Below, piece by piece: positions 34,476 through 47,074 of a DNA stretch of 64,000 nt. The DNA comes from Panagrolaimus kolymaensis (taxonomy: Eukaryota; Nematoda; Chromadorea; Rhabditida; Panagrolaimidae), in the NCBI GenBank assembly GCA_028622995.1, contig JAJQJQ010000018.1:868001-932000 (forward strand), in the 5' to 3' direction. Position 1 is the stretch's first letter; each line of letters starts with the position of its first letter. The translations under genes and the position numbers were made by a program. The notes under the pieces are model-generated. The model was given only the letters and a program-made list of their open reading frames with translations. It had not been told where the DNA came from and made no database searches.

Positions 34476-36655
34476 ATGTTTAAATTATCATTGTATTATA
34501 TTTTATTGTTTCAAAGTATTTGTATTTATTATGTAAAAGGTCAGCCGCCGCCGCAGCAGCCTATTTCTCCTGTTCAACCTGCGCCAGGTCCAAATCAAGT
34601 GAATTCAGAACAGCTGATTTCTCCGTTACTTTTTGTAAGATTAACAAACTTTTAAAGTGGAATGGTTTTGATTAATTTTTTTTCTTCATTATAGCAAAAT
34701 ACAAATCCAGCAAATGCGGGTATTTATTTACGTTTGATGCCCACGGGTTTAGCGTATTTGCGTGAAATTGGAATGAAAGTAGTGAATGATGAAGTTTTAA
34801 AAATTTCTTTACCAACCATAACAGAAACTATTGATGCTGGACAAGTAATTAATAATTGAATTTCAGCTTTGTGACTTTCTTGCAAATACTTTTAGGTATC
34901 AATTTTTAATGCGTATGTTTCCAAATATTGGCCACCTGTTGAATATAGTCTAGATCTCGTGGCTCCAAATACATTCACATGGACCATGTCCAAAATGCAT
35001 TTACGAGCAAGTGGAGAATTTGAAGCTCGAATTAATGGAGCTTTACTTCTTCCAACTGTTCCAATTCGAGGACAATTCGAAACACTTTTGGGACATATTT
35101 CTCTTTCAATTTCAGTAAGACTTCTCAGGTAAGAAATGTTTTATCCTTTTTTAAACTTCTAATAAACCATAATCAATAGTGAAGAAGCGCTCAAGGCGCT
35201 CCACAAGTGCAATCAGTTTATTGTAATACTCAAATTGGTTATGTTGATCTTAATGTTCGAAATACTGGAGTTCTCACTGATTTCTTTATTAATTCATTTA
35301 AATGTAATTACTTTATCCTTGAAAAATTATGGAAATCATTGTTTTAGCATTCCTTATCGCTAATTTTAAACCCACGGTTGAACAGCGTATGTGTCAAATG
35401 ATTGAAAAAATAATTAATGAAGATATGAATGGAATATTAACAACTATGCCATTGAAAATTCGAATAAATGAAAATAACTTGGATATTATTGGAGAAACAT
35501 TTGGCATTTCCCCAACTAAAAATCTTAATACTTTTTCACCAAAAGGTGATAGAAATTTGACTTTATTGAATTTTGTTAATCAATTGAGAGAGCGAAATTT
35601 AATTCTTGATTTTGCTTTACTTGATGAACCAAATATTAATCAAGGAGCTATCCTTATGAAATCACGTGGTGATATTTCATGGTTAGTTACTCTTTATATT
35701 ACCGTAAGCAACAGTGCATAAATTTTGATTTATAGGAGAGGATTAGGTGGTACCCCATTCTTTCCACCAAATGTTGTTATTCCATCCCCTCATGGTTTGT
35801 AACCATTTCTTACTTTTTTTGTTGTTTCATTCAAAAGCAAATAATATTTTTTAGGGGTTCATATGGTTGAATTTTATGGAACTGATTATATTGCCAATTC
35901 AATGCTTTATCATGCTTTCCGACAAAAATATATGGATGTTACAGTTGGACCTGAATCCTCCCTTCAACTTAGAGATTTATTACAAACCAGTTGTCCCACA
36001 GGTTTTTGCATTGGCGAATATTTAGGAGCTTTGGGCGAACAATTTCCTAATCGTCAAGTAGAAGTTCGCTTTACTGCTCGAAAAGCTCCGGTAATGGTAT
36101 TTGTGGAAAATCGAGCAAGATTTCGTTTGCATGGAAGAATAGGCATGTTTGTTCGACCACAAAATTCAAGTCAAATAAAAATGGAGGTAAAAAATGCTTT
36201 ATGGGGTTAACTAAAGTAAAATATAAAATTTTTATTAGGTTATCCGATCAGATACAACAATGACAGCTAATATAAACCTATGGATTCAAAAACAACACAT
36301 TGTTGGAAATGCTTCAATTGAAAATTTGGATTTTAAACTCATTGAAAGCCGAATTGAAGACGTTGATCAAGCAGTCTTTAATGATCTTGGCCTTTTTGGT
36401 GCTGAATTTTTGGAAAAACTATTAACTGAAATATTACAAATGGGTTTGGTTATGCCAACAATGAAAGGCGTAGTTTTAAAAAGCCCAAAGTAATTCCTTT
36501 TTTTTAAATCCTTTGCTTTATTTTAAATATTAATTTTTTAGACTTTCAATTCATGATCGATATATTAGAGTACAAACATATTTTAAACTTGATGAAAGTT
36601 ATGCAGAAAGACTTGTTCAAGGCGCAGTGCGTCAAACATTAGCAAATGTTGGATA
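34476..36655 (+). CDS. nrf-5: Secreted BPI/LBP family lipid-binding protein, NRF-5-like
   Basis: Secreted lipid-transfer protein of the BPI/LBP/PLTP fold. In C. elegans NRF-5 handles lipids and phosphatidylserine during yolk transport and corpse clearance; that role is inferred here only from similarity. About ten exons; roughly 560 residues. The signal peptide is MFKLSLYYILLFQSICIYYV, followed by a Pro/Gln-rich stretch. The N-terminal barrel begins AGIYLRLMPTGLAYLREIGM, typical of the family. The linker and second barrel include ANFKPTVEQRMCQMIEKIIN, VEFYGTDYIANSMLYHAF and PEVRF-like strands. The end, MGLVMPTMKGVVLKSPKLSI, resembles the closing helix-strand of BPI proteins. One acceptor (near 35187) is uncertain: the frame requires an AG a few bases after the first. 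Confidence 0.83.
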
Positions 36656-37147
36656 AAGAAATTCAAATTATGATAGAAAAGTTTTAGAGTTTAACATACA
36701 ATTTTGTTGAGCTTGTGATTTATTAGCCTTCGTATGTTATGTTTGTAAAAAAATGTTGAAATTAAATTTTATTTGCTAATTATTACACCAAATAAATATA
36801 TGATATCTTTGACTAACATCCAAAAACAAAAGATGAATAATTTTTTTGAAGGATAATTCAGTTTTACGGATTTTTAGACTTTTTTTTATAAAATATTAGC
36901 TCATTGTAATCATTATAATGTTTTGCTTACCTGATAAAAAAAGATCTTTTTGATGAGTCATCAGTCGTGAGTAATGTGTACTAATAATATGTTTTGTCTC
37001 TTGCGATCAGTGAAAAAAATAAGTTTTTAATTGAAAACAATAAATATAAAAGCAATAAAAATAGTCAACCCTTTTTAAACTTATACCTTAGATTATTTCA
37101 AAAAAAGTTTATATTTAAGGCCATTCGAACCAAAAACATTATTCCAC
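36656..37147. other. Spacer upstream of the GH5 gene
   Basis: Includes the 3' region of the BPI gene (AATAAA near 36791) and the GH5 promoter. The end is A-rich. No coding frame with support was seen. Confidence 0.45.
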
Positions 37148-38367
37148 ATGAAATTTATTTTCATTTTCATCTTCTTATTTTCTCAAGCCATGGCATCCTT
37201 GGATGATACCAAAAGAGAGATCAAAGATGGAAGAAAACCAATACGCGGCGTGAATCTTGGTGGTTGGTTGGTAGCCGAATATTGGATGACCCAAGGTTCT
37301 CCTGCTTGGAATGGAGTCGATGAAAACATTGCTAATAAAGGAGAATATACAACGATGAAACACCTTGGCCATGAAAAGGGCGATCACCAATTTGATGAAC
37401 ATCGTCGAACTTTTATCACTGAGCAAGATTTCAAAGATATTGCTGCAGCTGGATTAAACAGCGTTCGAATTCCAATTGGGTATTGGATTGTCGGATTTGA
37501 TAAAACTTGGGGTAGTGAAACTGAAGGATGGAAAATGTATGCCCCTGGAGCTTTAAAATATCTTGATAAAGTCATTCGTGAATGGGCGCCGCGAAACAAT
37601 ATTCTTGTTTTAATTTCAATGCATGCAGCTAAAGGAAGTCAAAATGGGAATGATCACAGCTCACCCACAAATCCAGGCCGAACAGATTGGTTTGGTTATA
37701 AAGAAAATGTTGCAAATACATTGGATGTTGTCGAATTTTTAGCCAAACGTTACAAAGATGATACAGCCTTTTTAGGTATCTTTTTAAAGATACATTTAAA
37801 AAAATTTAATACTCCAGACTTTTAAACTTCGCTTCACTTTTAGGTATTGGTTTACTTAATGAACCAACTAAAGATGCATCGGATGAAGGAACTCTCAAAC
37901 AATATTATCGCGATGCATATGGAAGAATTCGAAATGATGTTAAATCTGATTGCTTGCTTATGGTTTCTCCAATGCTTTGGCAACAAAGTCCCGAAGCAAG
38001 TGATTGGAAAGATTTTATGAAATATCCAGAATTTTATAATATTCGCCATGAATGGCATTACTATCATGTTTGGGGTTTTGAAGGTGATAAAGGATGGAAT
38101 CCTGAAAAGCTTATTGGTTGGATAAAGGATTCCCGAGCAAATGAATATGATAGATGGACGGGAAATTGGTTATTTGTTGGAGAATGGAGTATTGCTTCCA
38201 GATTTGATATGGATGATAATACCCTTCGTCGATTTGCTCAAGCTCAACTTGATGCATTTAGTAAAGCCACAGGTGGATGGACATATTGGACATGGAGATT
38301 TTATAATAATAAAGAGGATGCATGGAGTATGAAATCCATGTTAAAGAAAGGAGTACTTCCCATTTAA
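37148..38367 (+). CDS. Secreted GH5-type exo-beta-1,3-glucanase
   Basis: Glycoside hydrolase of the exo-1,3-beta-glucanase group of family GH5, which removes glucose from beta-1,3-glucans of fungal, oomycete or algal walls. Two exons (37148-37775, 37844-38367; 68-base intron) give 383 residues. The signal peptide is MKFIFIFIFLFSQAMA. Hallmarks: RGVNLGGWLVAEYWMTQGSP near the N-terminus, SVRIPIGYW, ISMHAAKGSQNGNDHSSP, the acid/base Glu in GIGLLNEP, EWHYYHVW, and the nucleophile Glu in FVGEWSIA. All catalytic residues are present. From memory, the sequence is closer to oomycete/fungal glucan 1,3-beta-glucosidases than to any animal gene. The short intron and local codon use match neighbours, so it is a resident gene, not contamination. 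Confidence 0.92.
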
Positions 38368-39116
38368 CCGATTTATTGAAATGTTTTAAATTATGCTAAT
38401 TTGCTTTTATATTTTCTAAATTATTTACCATATATATTTTTTTAAATTTAATAAATCTCGAATGTTTATTTTTAAAAAGGATTTTGTTGTTTGAGTAATT
38501 ATCCCTTTCACTTTCATTTCGTGCCAGTTACCAGATGATAAAAATTAATCATCGTTAAAAACACATTTAGAAATTTATCGGCGGATTGACTCTTCTTCAT
38601 TCTAGTCTAAAATATGTATCATGTTTGTGAAGATAAAAAAAGTCGTTGTTTAATTGGAAAATAAAGGATGTAACAACTTTTTTTGGTTAATGTTTACGCT
38701 TTCCATGATCGTCTTCATTTTCACTTTTATCTCAAATCATTCCCACCCGTATCTTCATAAAAAATGAAGAAAACAAAAAAGTCAGATAATATTATAATCA
38801 TTTGTCATAGTTTATCAAAGCATCTGCTACTTTTGACACATTATAAAAATTTATCCTTTTAAATTTCATTTTAATCAGTAAAAAAGTTTGAAAACAAAAA
38901 AATCAGCAGCCAAAAAAATAATAGGGTCAGCTTTTTCTTTTTATTATTATTAAATAATGTGTTACATACGAGTCAAGGCCGTCGTCGTTGCTTGCGAAAC
39001 CCAAGTTTTTTTATAAAAAGAATTTATTTACAAAAATCACGTTGTGAAAATAAATGACAAAAATAAATTAAGTGTAATAAATTAGGGCAACCAACAACAA
39101 AATAAATTATGTGTTT
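38368..39116. other. Convergent 3' spacer
   Basis: Between the GH5 gene (plus) and the secreted Cys-rich gene (minus). AT-rich, no coding frame; it probably holds both poly(A) sites. Confidence 0.45.
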
Positions 39117-39733
39117 TCAAATTAATGCGAAAAATTGATCCCGATGATAATCAACAAATTCTCGTTGTTGAAATGGAAAACCGCAACGAACATCGAAATT
39201 AATGGTTTCATTAAGGCATTGTCCGCTTCTCCAAAAATATGTATCTTCATTGATACGAATGATGCCATAATTGAAAAATTGTGAACATTTATGATTGTTT
39301 GATGGACGTTTATTAAGAATGGTACTTTCATCCGAGTTCATGCAATTCAAAGGACATAATGTGCGAATATTCTAAAACAAATAAGATATCTTTAAAAATG
39401 CTTTTTCTTATCTGAAGTTAGTTACCATCATTTTAGGCACAAATTCATTATAACAACCTGCACCGAATTCAGAAATGCGTTGATCACTACTTTGAACTGC
39501 GCATTTTGCTGCATCATTAATATCAGCTCCAACAATTTTCTTACAAATAAATGTTCGCTTTCCTGAAAACAGTTTCAGTTTAACTATGAAACTATTATTG
39601 CTACCATGAAAGCCATACTCCAATGATATGAAACATTACTGTATGAAGCATCTTTAACAGGATAAGCAGCAATTAAAGTTGTAATTACAAAGAACAAAAG
39701 GATTAAAATGTTTTGACCCCGTCTTCCTAACAT
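39117..39733 (-). CDS. Small secreted cysteine-rich protein, unrecognised
   Basis: 161 residues from three exons (39733-39640, 39562-39426, 39371-39117) whose phases add up. The N-terminus MLGRRGQNILILLFFVITTL is a signal peptide, ending near AAYPV. The mature part has about eight Cys (TFICKK, KCAVQS, GCYNEF, LCPLNC, KCSQFF, QCLNET, RCGFPF), suggesting four disulfides. The pattern was not matched to a known family. It is preceded by a divergent spacer shared with WAPL. Confidence 0.7.
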
Positions 39734-40415
39734 AATTATTTCTTTCTTTTTTTTATCAGCGAAGATTCACTTTTTTTAGAAGTCTGACAGCTGAGCTCTC
39801 TTTTTATACTAACCTTGCGGTGACATCTTCCCTTTTAAAGGATTTTTCCCGCCTATCTTTGTTTTAATTTTAAAATGACTTTGCAGAGAATGAATAAAGG
39901 CTAACCATCGGTGGAATAATAGGAGAAAAGTTATTATTGCTTTTTATAATTACTATTTGAGATATGTGATAATTTACAAATAAAGAACGAAATCATTCAG
40001 TACAATAAAATTTTTTAAACAAAATCAAGAATTAAAACAAGTCTTAAAGTGTTTATGATGTTCATGTAAAACATATTTTGATTTAAAAAAAAGAAATTAA
40101 AAAACTAATTTTGTGTGGTCATAGTTTATTATTGATTACAATCGCCTTAAAGAAAGTTTCTTTAAAGAACTCATTATCGCCTATGTTAATCAATAACTTG
40201 GGTCACGCCTAGCCACATGCGCATAAAATTTTTTTTTGCTAAATTTCTTGGCTGTGCTGCCATTTTTTATTAGAGTTAAGCAGGTTATTGTTTTTAGCTT
40301 TTTATCTTTGACTCAAATTTTCCCAAAAATTGCAACTTTAATTTCCTTCATAAAGTAAGTTGTTATCATCATCCTGAATATTAGGCTCAAAATTTTGGCG
40401 GTCAAAAGACTAAGC
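39734..40415. promoter_or_regulatory. Divergent promoter region of the secreted gene and WAPL
   Basis: About 680 bases, AT-rich. A TTTTTATA-like string near 39800 may serve the secreted gene. No other site was recognised. Confidence 0.35.
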
Positions 40416-43036
40416 ATGAATCCAACACGATCACTTCCCAAAATAGCTCTCGGTCAATTGCCTCCACCCAGTGCGAATGATGATAATTCTGAGGCATTTG
40501 TTGTTCCAACTCAAAATAATTCCAATTCGCCATTAACTCGTCCTTCCCCGGTTAAACTAAATAATTATGGACTCGAAGATGTAAGTTTCCTTTTTTAAGG
40601 CTTTCAAAATATAATAATAAAATTATTGCTTTTAGTCTGATAATGAAAGCGGTGGATCTGATGAGGAAAGTGGAAAATCTCAAGAGCAAAAATCCTCAAC
40701 AGCCCAAAATTCAAGTCCAAGCAAAAGTAAAAATTATTTTTTTGTTTTTCTCTTTTTTATTTCTAAAATTTAGATATGCCAAGTAATAACGGAGCTATGA
40801 AAGCAACAAACCTTCAACAAGGACAAAAACGAAAGAGTGATGATAAAAGTGAAGGGAATGATCCTTTTAGCTTTAATGAATCAAGCTCAGCTGATTCTCC
40901 AAATAGTAAACGTCTCAAATCAGAATTTTCATTTTTGCGTCATAAAGGTATTTGCTTTCATTTTTTTCAAGTCCCTAAAATAAATATGCAAATTCATTAC
41001 AGATAATAGAGGATCATTTTTTTCTGGTAGAAAATCAGGCTCGTATCGACCAACTTGGAATGATAATTCTGAAAAAGAGGAGTTGGGAGATCCAGAATTG
41101 TCAAAGAAAAAAGCCATTATTCCTCATCCATCTCCAACTTTTCCATCTCGTTCTCAACCTTCCTTTTCCCGTCCAACATCATTTTCGAATAAATTAAAAA
41201 GTGCTCAAGCTTGTTTAGAAAGAGGCGAAGAAGAGGATTTTATGACGGAATTTGATTATTTTATTACTGCAATGACAAAAGAAAATGCAACTGAAAATGC
41301 CATCTACCTCAGGTTTGAAATACATTTAATATATAATATTTTGCTTTAAAAAAATAAAATTATTTGCTTTAGTTTACAATCGCTAACCAAAAATGCAATT
41401 AAAATTGAATTCCGCAGTTTTTTGAGGAAAAAGAATCGAATTTCTCGAATTTTTGATGCCATCGAGTCTCATACTGATTCCTCTCGAATTTGTTCTGCAG
41501 CAGCAGTATTAATTTATTTTATGGCAAGAGATCGACAATGTTTTGAACCTCATGATAATTATGTTTCTCTAATTATGCCTTTACTTAAAACAAATTTTGC
41601 GCCAGATGATCCAACATTTGATGAAGTTGTAAAAGCATTTTGGCCATTATTAGAAGAATGGGCAAAAGTTACAGCTGAAATTATTGGAAAGCCCGTTAAA
41701 CTTGGAATCAAACCCGCTACTTTTAGTGTTCCATATTTAACCATCGAAGCTTTAGCATTTGTTTGTATGCATAAAAATGAGAAAAAGTTACAAGATGATT
41801 TGAAGAACATTGGATGCCTTCATTGGATCATTAACAAAGTTGAAAAATTAACTAAGAAAGTATCGTCAGGTGGCGATACTGGAGAAGGATCAGTTAAATA
41901 TGTTCGTGAACTCAATCGATGCTTAAGAATTTTGGAAACAACTTGCGTTAAAAATAAAGACAATCAAGTTTATATGATGACTGGAGGAAATTTTTCACTG
42001 TTGAACTCAACCACTTCGTAAGTTTATAGACACCTTTATAAAATCTGTATTAAATGGGTCGTTGTAGGCTAATGGAAAAATATGTCAAAATTGTTACTCA
42101 TGGCAATAATGATATGAGAATAGTAATATTCGATTCCATGGTTACCGTAGCAAGAGTTTTAGCAAATATTACTTATGAAAATGGTAAACAAATTTAGTCT
42201 ATCGTTAATTAATGACATAAACAATGTTTTTTTTAGAATTATGTTGTACAAAACTTGGTGAAATGAATAATTTCTTAGAGCTTTGCATGAATAGCATTAC
42301 AGAAATTTGTCCCAAATTTGCTCATGTCACAAAAGATAAAGGCTTTGATTTTATTTTAATGACTTGCGCTTTGCTTGTTAATCTTGCTGAAAAAAGCGCC
42401 CTCATTCGATCTCGTCTTGTTGAAATGACCCTACGCATTTATAATTCAGAAACAAAAATAACAAAAGAAGAAAAAACTTTAAATGCTTTGACTCATGTAT
42501 GTTTGCTTTAAAGCTTCCAAAATTTTATATAAATAATTATTTTCTTTAGTTATTTATCCATCATGAAGCAGCTGCACGTAGTATCGATGAAGAACTTGAT
42601 AAGGAACTTGAACTTGATGATATTCCAGAGGAAGAAGAAGACACGAATGGTGTCAATGAGGATGGAAGATTGCAACGTGGTGAAATTATGTCGGAAGCCG
42701 ATGCAGTTCAAGCCATTCACGCCGCCATGGGAAAAGCCGATACACAAATGGAAGATTCCGTTATGGCATCTTACTTTGGCCTTTTGCTTGGATGTTTGAT
42801 TCATCGAGATTCGGTAAATTAAATTTTATAAACGCTTTCCAATCAAATAACATTAATAAATATTTTAGCACACAGCTTTGTTTGTTAAAGATTTGATGCC
42901 AACCAAAAACTTCATTCCTTTAGTTGAACAACTAAACCGCTTCAAAGAATTCATGGAAATGACTCATAAAAATACTGCAAACTTCCGCAGTTTAGAACGT
43001 ATTCTTGGTGCTCTTCAAGGTTATAGCGCATTATAA
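40416..43036 (+). CDS. wapl-1: WAPL cohesin-release factor
   Basis: WAPL opens the cohesin ring with PDS5, releasing it from chromosomes. About ten exons; roughly 760 residues. The N-terminal 250 residues are disordered and Ser/Pro/Asn-rich, with basic stretches suited to nuclear import (GQKRKSDDKS, NSKRLKSE). The conserved WAPL domain begins near FMTEFDYFITAMTKENATEN and continues through FRSFLRKKNRISRIFDAIE, SAAAVLIYFMARDRQC, YVRELNRCLRILETT and FDFILMTCALLVNLAEKS. It ends with ASYFGLLLGCLIHR and FKEFMEMTHKNTANFRSLER, close to the animal consensus. An acidic loop (ELDKELELDDIPEEEEDT) interrupts the helical repeats. The start at 40416 is the first in-frame ATG. Confidence 0.9.
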
Positions 43037-43471
43037 TTCAGTTGATTTCACCCCTCTCGTTTTTTTGTGCCTCAATATTTACTTTTTTAAAGTTTTTTTT
43101 TGTATTTGAGGAATTTTTTTAAAACTATTATTATAACCTTTCATTTGTTCAATTATTTAGTGATATTAATTTAATCGTTACTAATCAGGTTATGATTAAT
43201 TTTTAAAAATACAAGTGGTTGTTGTTTTGCATTTTTACAATCATTGTTTTTTACCAAAGTTTTAATCTGCTATTTTATATAAATGTTATCAAACAAAAAT
43301 ATTTGAAAAACATTATTTTTATTAGTATTTGACGCATCACAAAGTAGCAAAAATAATAAGTACAGCCTTAAATAAATAAAAATGCAACACTTAAATTTAC
43401 ATTTATTGATCTTAAAAACACAATCATTAAAGAAAAAAAGAATCGTATAAATTCATAACAAACAAATTTTT
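43037..43471. other. Convergent 3' spacer
   Basis: Between WAPL (plus) and the four-TM gene (minus). AT-rich, no coding content. Confidence 0.45.
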
Positions 43472-44156
43472 TTAATAATCTTCAGCTGCTGGATAATGCG
43501 TTGTTCCAGTTCGGGGAGGATTAAGTTGACGAGTTTGAATAAATTTGGGTATTTGTGTGCCATATCTCAATCCGAGATAACGATGATAATTGTTCATGCA
43601 AAAAAGGAAAATAAAGTTGACAATGAATACAAAAAGCAAGAAGCCCATAACATAAATAAGAATGGCTTCTTCGTATTCATCCGTTCGATAAGTTTTATTG
43701 ACATCCAATAATCTACCAAGGATGACCGCTGCAAAAACAAATTTTGGGAGATGTTATGGCAAACGATTGGAACCTACCAAAACCAAATGCATTCATAAAA
43801 ATTCCAACAATGAGCGCAATAAAATTTGGTACAACAAAAACTGGTCGATAATATTTAAAGGATAAGCATACGATAAGAAGAGTAAATAGCCAAAAACATG
43901 CAAATGCAACATACCAAGCCATTGCAAGTTCAAGCCAAGCTTCAGACCAAATTGTTGGAACTATATGTATCGTTTCATCCGTGGATGTGACAGGCGGCGC
44001 GGTTGCACCTGAACGTGGCTCAACAGCTTTCCATAATCGATAACGATCCAAAACTAATCCCGTGCTGGATAAAGCAATCACAAGAATCACCATTTGCATA
44101 CTTGTGGCAATTCCAGCCGCGGTAATAACATTGCAGCCACATACTCGATCTGACAT
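43472..44156 (-). CDS. Four-transmembrane protein, unrecognised
   Basis: 211 residues from two exons (44156-43778, 43728-43472). Four hydrophobic segments: ITAAGIATSMQMVILVIALS, MAWYVAFACFWLFTLLIV, VVPNFIALIVGIFMNAFGF and ILIYVMGFLLFVFIVNFIFL. Short Cys-rich N-terminus (DRVCGCN) and a tail with PPRTG. Spacing and size recall claudin/MARVEL/LAPTM-like proteins, but no signature of any was seen. Probably a plasma-membrane or endolysosomal protein. Confidence 0.75.
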
Positions 44157-44890
44157 TTTTATTTAACGAATGAGAAAAATAATTTTCAAACAAGCTAGAA
44201 AGATGAAAAACAATGGTAACTGTAAAATATTCAAAAAGCACTTTAAACTTTTTTACATAGTTTCCATGGAAAATTTAAAAAAACTTAGTTTACACACATA
44301 AAGGATTTTTTCTAAAATAGTTAATGAACAATAATAATATGGAAACAAAGAGAATAAAGAAATGGCGGCGGAGGCAAACATCAAGAGCATACAATAACAA
44401 CTTCTTTAACTTTGCCAAAAAATGATAATTCATAAATTTTGTTCTTCATCTCGATATCCAAACAAATGCATTTTTATTTTTGGCATATTCAGTAAATAGT
44501 TAGGAAGTTGCATATAAATTGAGAAAACTATGCAAGGCCATTTGTATTATGATTTATGAAAAGTATCATAAAGGCAAACCACTGATCTTGAAATAAATTA
44601 GTGGGAAAAATTAAATGTTTAGTTTAATTTGTTTATAAATAAGTTGTTTGCAGCGCTTTAAACTTTGATACCGTAACCATCAGTTTTAACTCTGCCAGAC
44701 AAACACTTCTTTGATCTTTTTTTCATAGTCGTTTGCAAGCAGCTGATTTATGGTGTATTTTTTGTCCGTTTGTCTTTCATTCATTTTTTTGTTCGCATTT
44801 TCTTCTCACTCAAAATATGCTATAACACCTTATTTCCTGTTATTCATGCGATAATAACAAAAAAATTTGTAGTTCACTTTTTACTTAAAT
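44157..44890. promoter_or_regulatory. Divergent promoter region
   Basis: About 730 bases between the four-TM gene and the phospholipase-like gene. No specific site was recognised. Confidence 0.35.
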
Positions 44891-46717
44891 ATGTTTTTTA
44901 AAAGTAGTATTTTAATATTTTGTTCATTTACACTAATTTTGCCATTTACAATTCAAACTCACAATAAAACTATCACATTTGAAGGTCAAACATTGCCATA
45001 TTTTGGTTAGGAATATATACATATATTTCCTTGATTAGTTTAAAAATCATTGGTTTTAGAAACTCCTGCAACAGTAGTAGATAGTAAAGAAGATGATTCA
45101 GGTGAAACTGATGATTTTAAACCACACGAGGAGGATGATGATCTTAATCGAGGCGCAATAAATATTCGACCCGGTGATCAAGAGCTGATTGATTCGGTTC
45201 AAATATTAGAAAAAGGTTCCATTGATGAAGATCGAGGTCGACCTGATGATTCCATAAGTTTTATATCCAAAGCATTTACAAGCAGAAAAACATTTTCATG
45301 TCCAAAAACTAAAACTGATTTTGTTACTGGTAATAATGTTGCAATGCTTAATCCAGAAGATATTAGAATAATTGCTGCTATGGGTGATAGAGTTGCTGTA
45401 AGTTAAATATGATAGATTAAAAAAACAAAGCAAATACTTTTAGACGGGTGCGGGTTTATGGCCTTTAGCATCTATTGAATTTCGAGGTGCAGCTTTTCCA
45501 ATAGGTGGTGATGCTTCCATAGATGGTTTAGTAACAATTCCAAATATTCTTCGGGAATTCACTGAGAAACAGTTATTGGGAGTTTCACATGGAATGGGTT
45601 CAAGAGATGATTTACCACCTTATCAACTTAACGTTGCTGAAAGTGGAACAAAAACAAAGGATTTGCCATCACAAGCTGAAGAACTCGTAAATCGTTTAAA
45701 CAAAATGAAAGAATATGGAATTCGAGAAAAATGGATTATGGTAATTTTTACTATTGGTACTGAAGAAGTAAGTTCAGAAATAGCCAAAGCTTATTAATAA
45801 TTCATTGTTTTTAGTTATGTGATACTTGCGCCGTTCCACATGTACCAGCAATTCAAAATGCATTAGATATACTTAATCGTGGACTTCATAAAGCATTTGT
45901 AGTCATCGTTGGTCCTCTTCATGTTTCTCTTGCAAGCGATCAATCAACAAATGTGTTACAAAGCAAATGTAATTGTACCAAATCCAAATCTGATAATTAT
46001 GTTCAACATTTGTTTGAAGCATGGGAAAGTGGTTTAAACGAAGTTGAGCAACATATCATTTCAACAAAAAGAGATACATTTAGTGCAGTAATTTTACCAT
46101 TTTTAACCATAACTTCTCGGTATCCAGCATCCTTATTTGTTGGAAACACAACTTTATTGAATCGTCGAGGACATAATTATGCAGCCAAATGGCTTTGGAA
46201 TCGTTTAATTGGTGGATCAAAATACAATCTTTCAACTGCAATTTTATCAAAGGATAAATATTTTTGTCCCTCTGTTGGATGCCCATATTTCCGTACAATT
46301 GAAAATCAAAAATATTGTCCCATTTTACGACATGTTGATGCAACGGAAGAAGAAATTGAAGTTGTAAAAACAGGAAAAAGTCGTTCAAAACGCACTCAAC
46401 GAACACTATATATAACAGCTATAATTGTAATAGGTTCTGCATTTTGTACAGCAACCCTTGGATGCACCATATTTTATATTCTTTCAAAGAAACAAACTCA
46501 TGGAAGATTCGATATGCTACCGGTGCCTGAAGATGGAGAATATCCCAAGCCTCGAAGCAATACAACAGCGACAATAAAAAAAGAAAGTGAAACAGAAAAA
46601 TTCATTTTATCCAGGGATGATGAAGATGACGACGACGATGAAATTGATACAGACGAAGAAAAATACCTCGATAGTTTCCGTGATGGAGGCAGTCAAATCT
46701 TGCATAAGCTTCCTTAA
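44891..46717 (+). CDS. Membrane-anchored phospholipase B-like protein with lost GDSL catalytic residues
   Basis: 559 residues from four exons (44891-45005, 45060-45397, 45444-45767, 45815-46717). Layout: signal peptide (MFFKSSILIFCSFTLILPFT), acidic segment, GDSL/PLB1-type domain, one membrane helix (TLYITAIIVIGSAFCTATLG) and a Lys/Asp/Glu-rich tail. The family is recognised from IRIIAAMGDRVATGAG, EFRGAAFPIGGDASIDGLVT, LNVAESGTKTKDLPSQAEEL and FTIGTEELCDTC, which match AALGDSLTTG, WRGLSWSIGG, NVAEEGA.A.DLP.QA and FIGVNDLC of PLB1. The catalytic Ser of GDSL is Arg, the block-III Asn-Asp is Glu-Glu, and the Asp-x-x-His pair near the end is missing (only RRGHNYAAKWLW remains). It should not hydrolyse lipids; binding is the likely role. 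Confidence 0.82.
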
Positions 46718-47074
46718 CTTACTTATCAATTTGCCATTTTGGTAAACACTTTCACAAGTCTTATCCGCCTTTTACTTTTGCATTTATTAAGCGTGTATTT
46801 ATTATTAATCTAAGTGATTCCATTACATACTATTGTGCCTTTTTTGCATTTGAAATATCTTTTCAAACTAGTGTTTCAAGCAATATCCGTTAATTCAGTG
46901 CCTTCTCGATCCTCAAAGATGCAAGTTTACTTAATAAAGATTCATTGATAAAAAAATTTTGAAAACACAGTACCCAAACAACGAAATAAATTTATTGATA
47001 TACAAAATAAAAAAGCTAAGAAAAATACAAAAGTAAAATACAAAATCAAAAAACCCGTAAATTTATACAGTATA
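46718..47074. other. Convergent 3' spacer
   Basis: Between the phospholipase-like gene and the copine. Holds AATAAA-type signals for both strands (for example near 46935). No coding frame. Confidence 0.45.
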
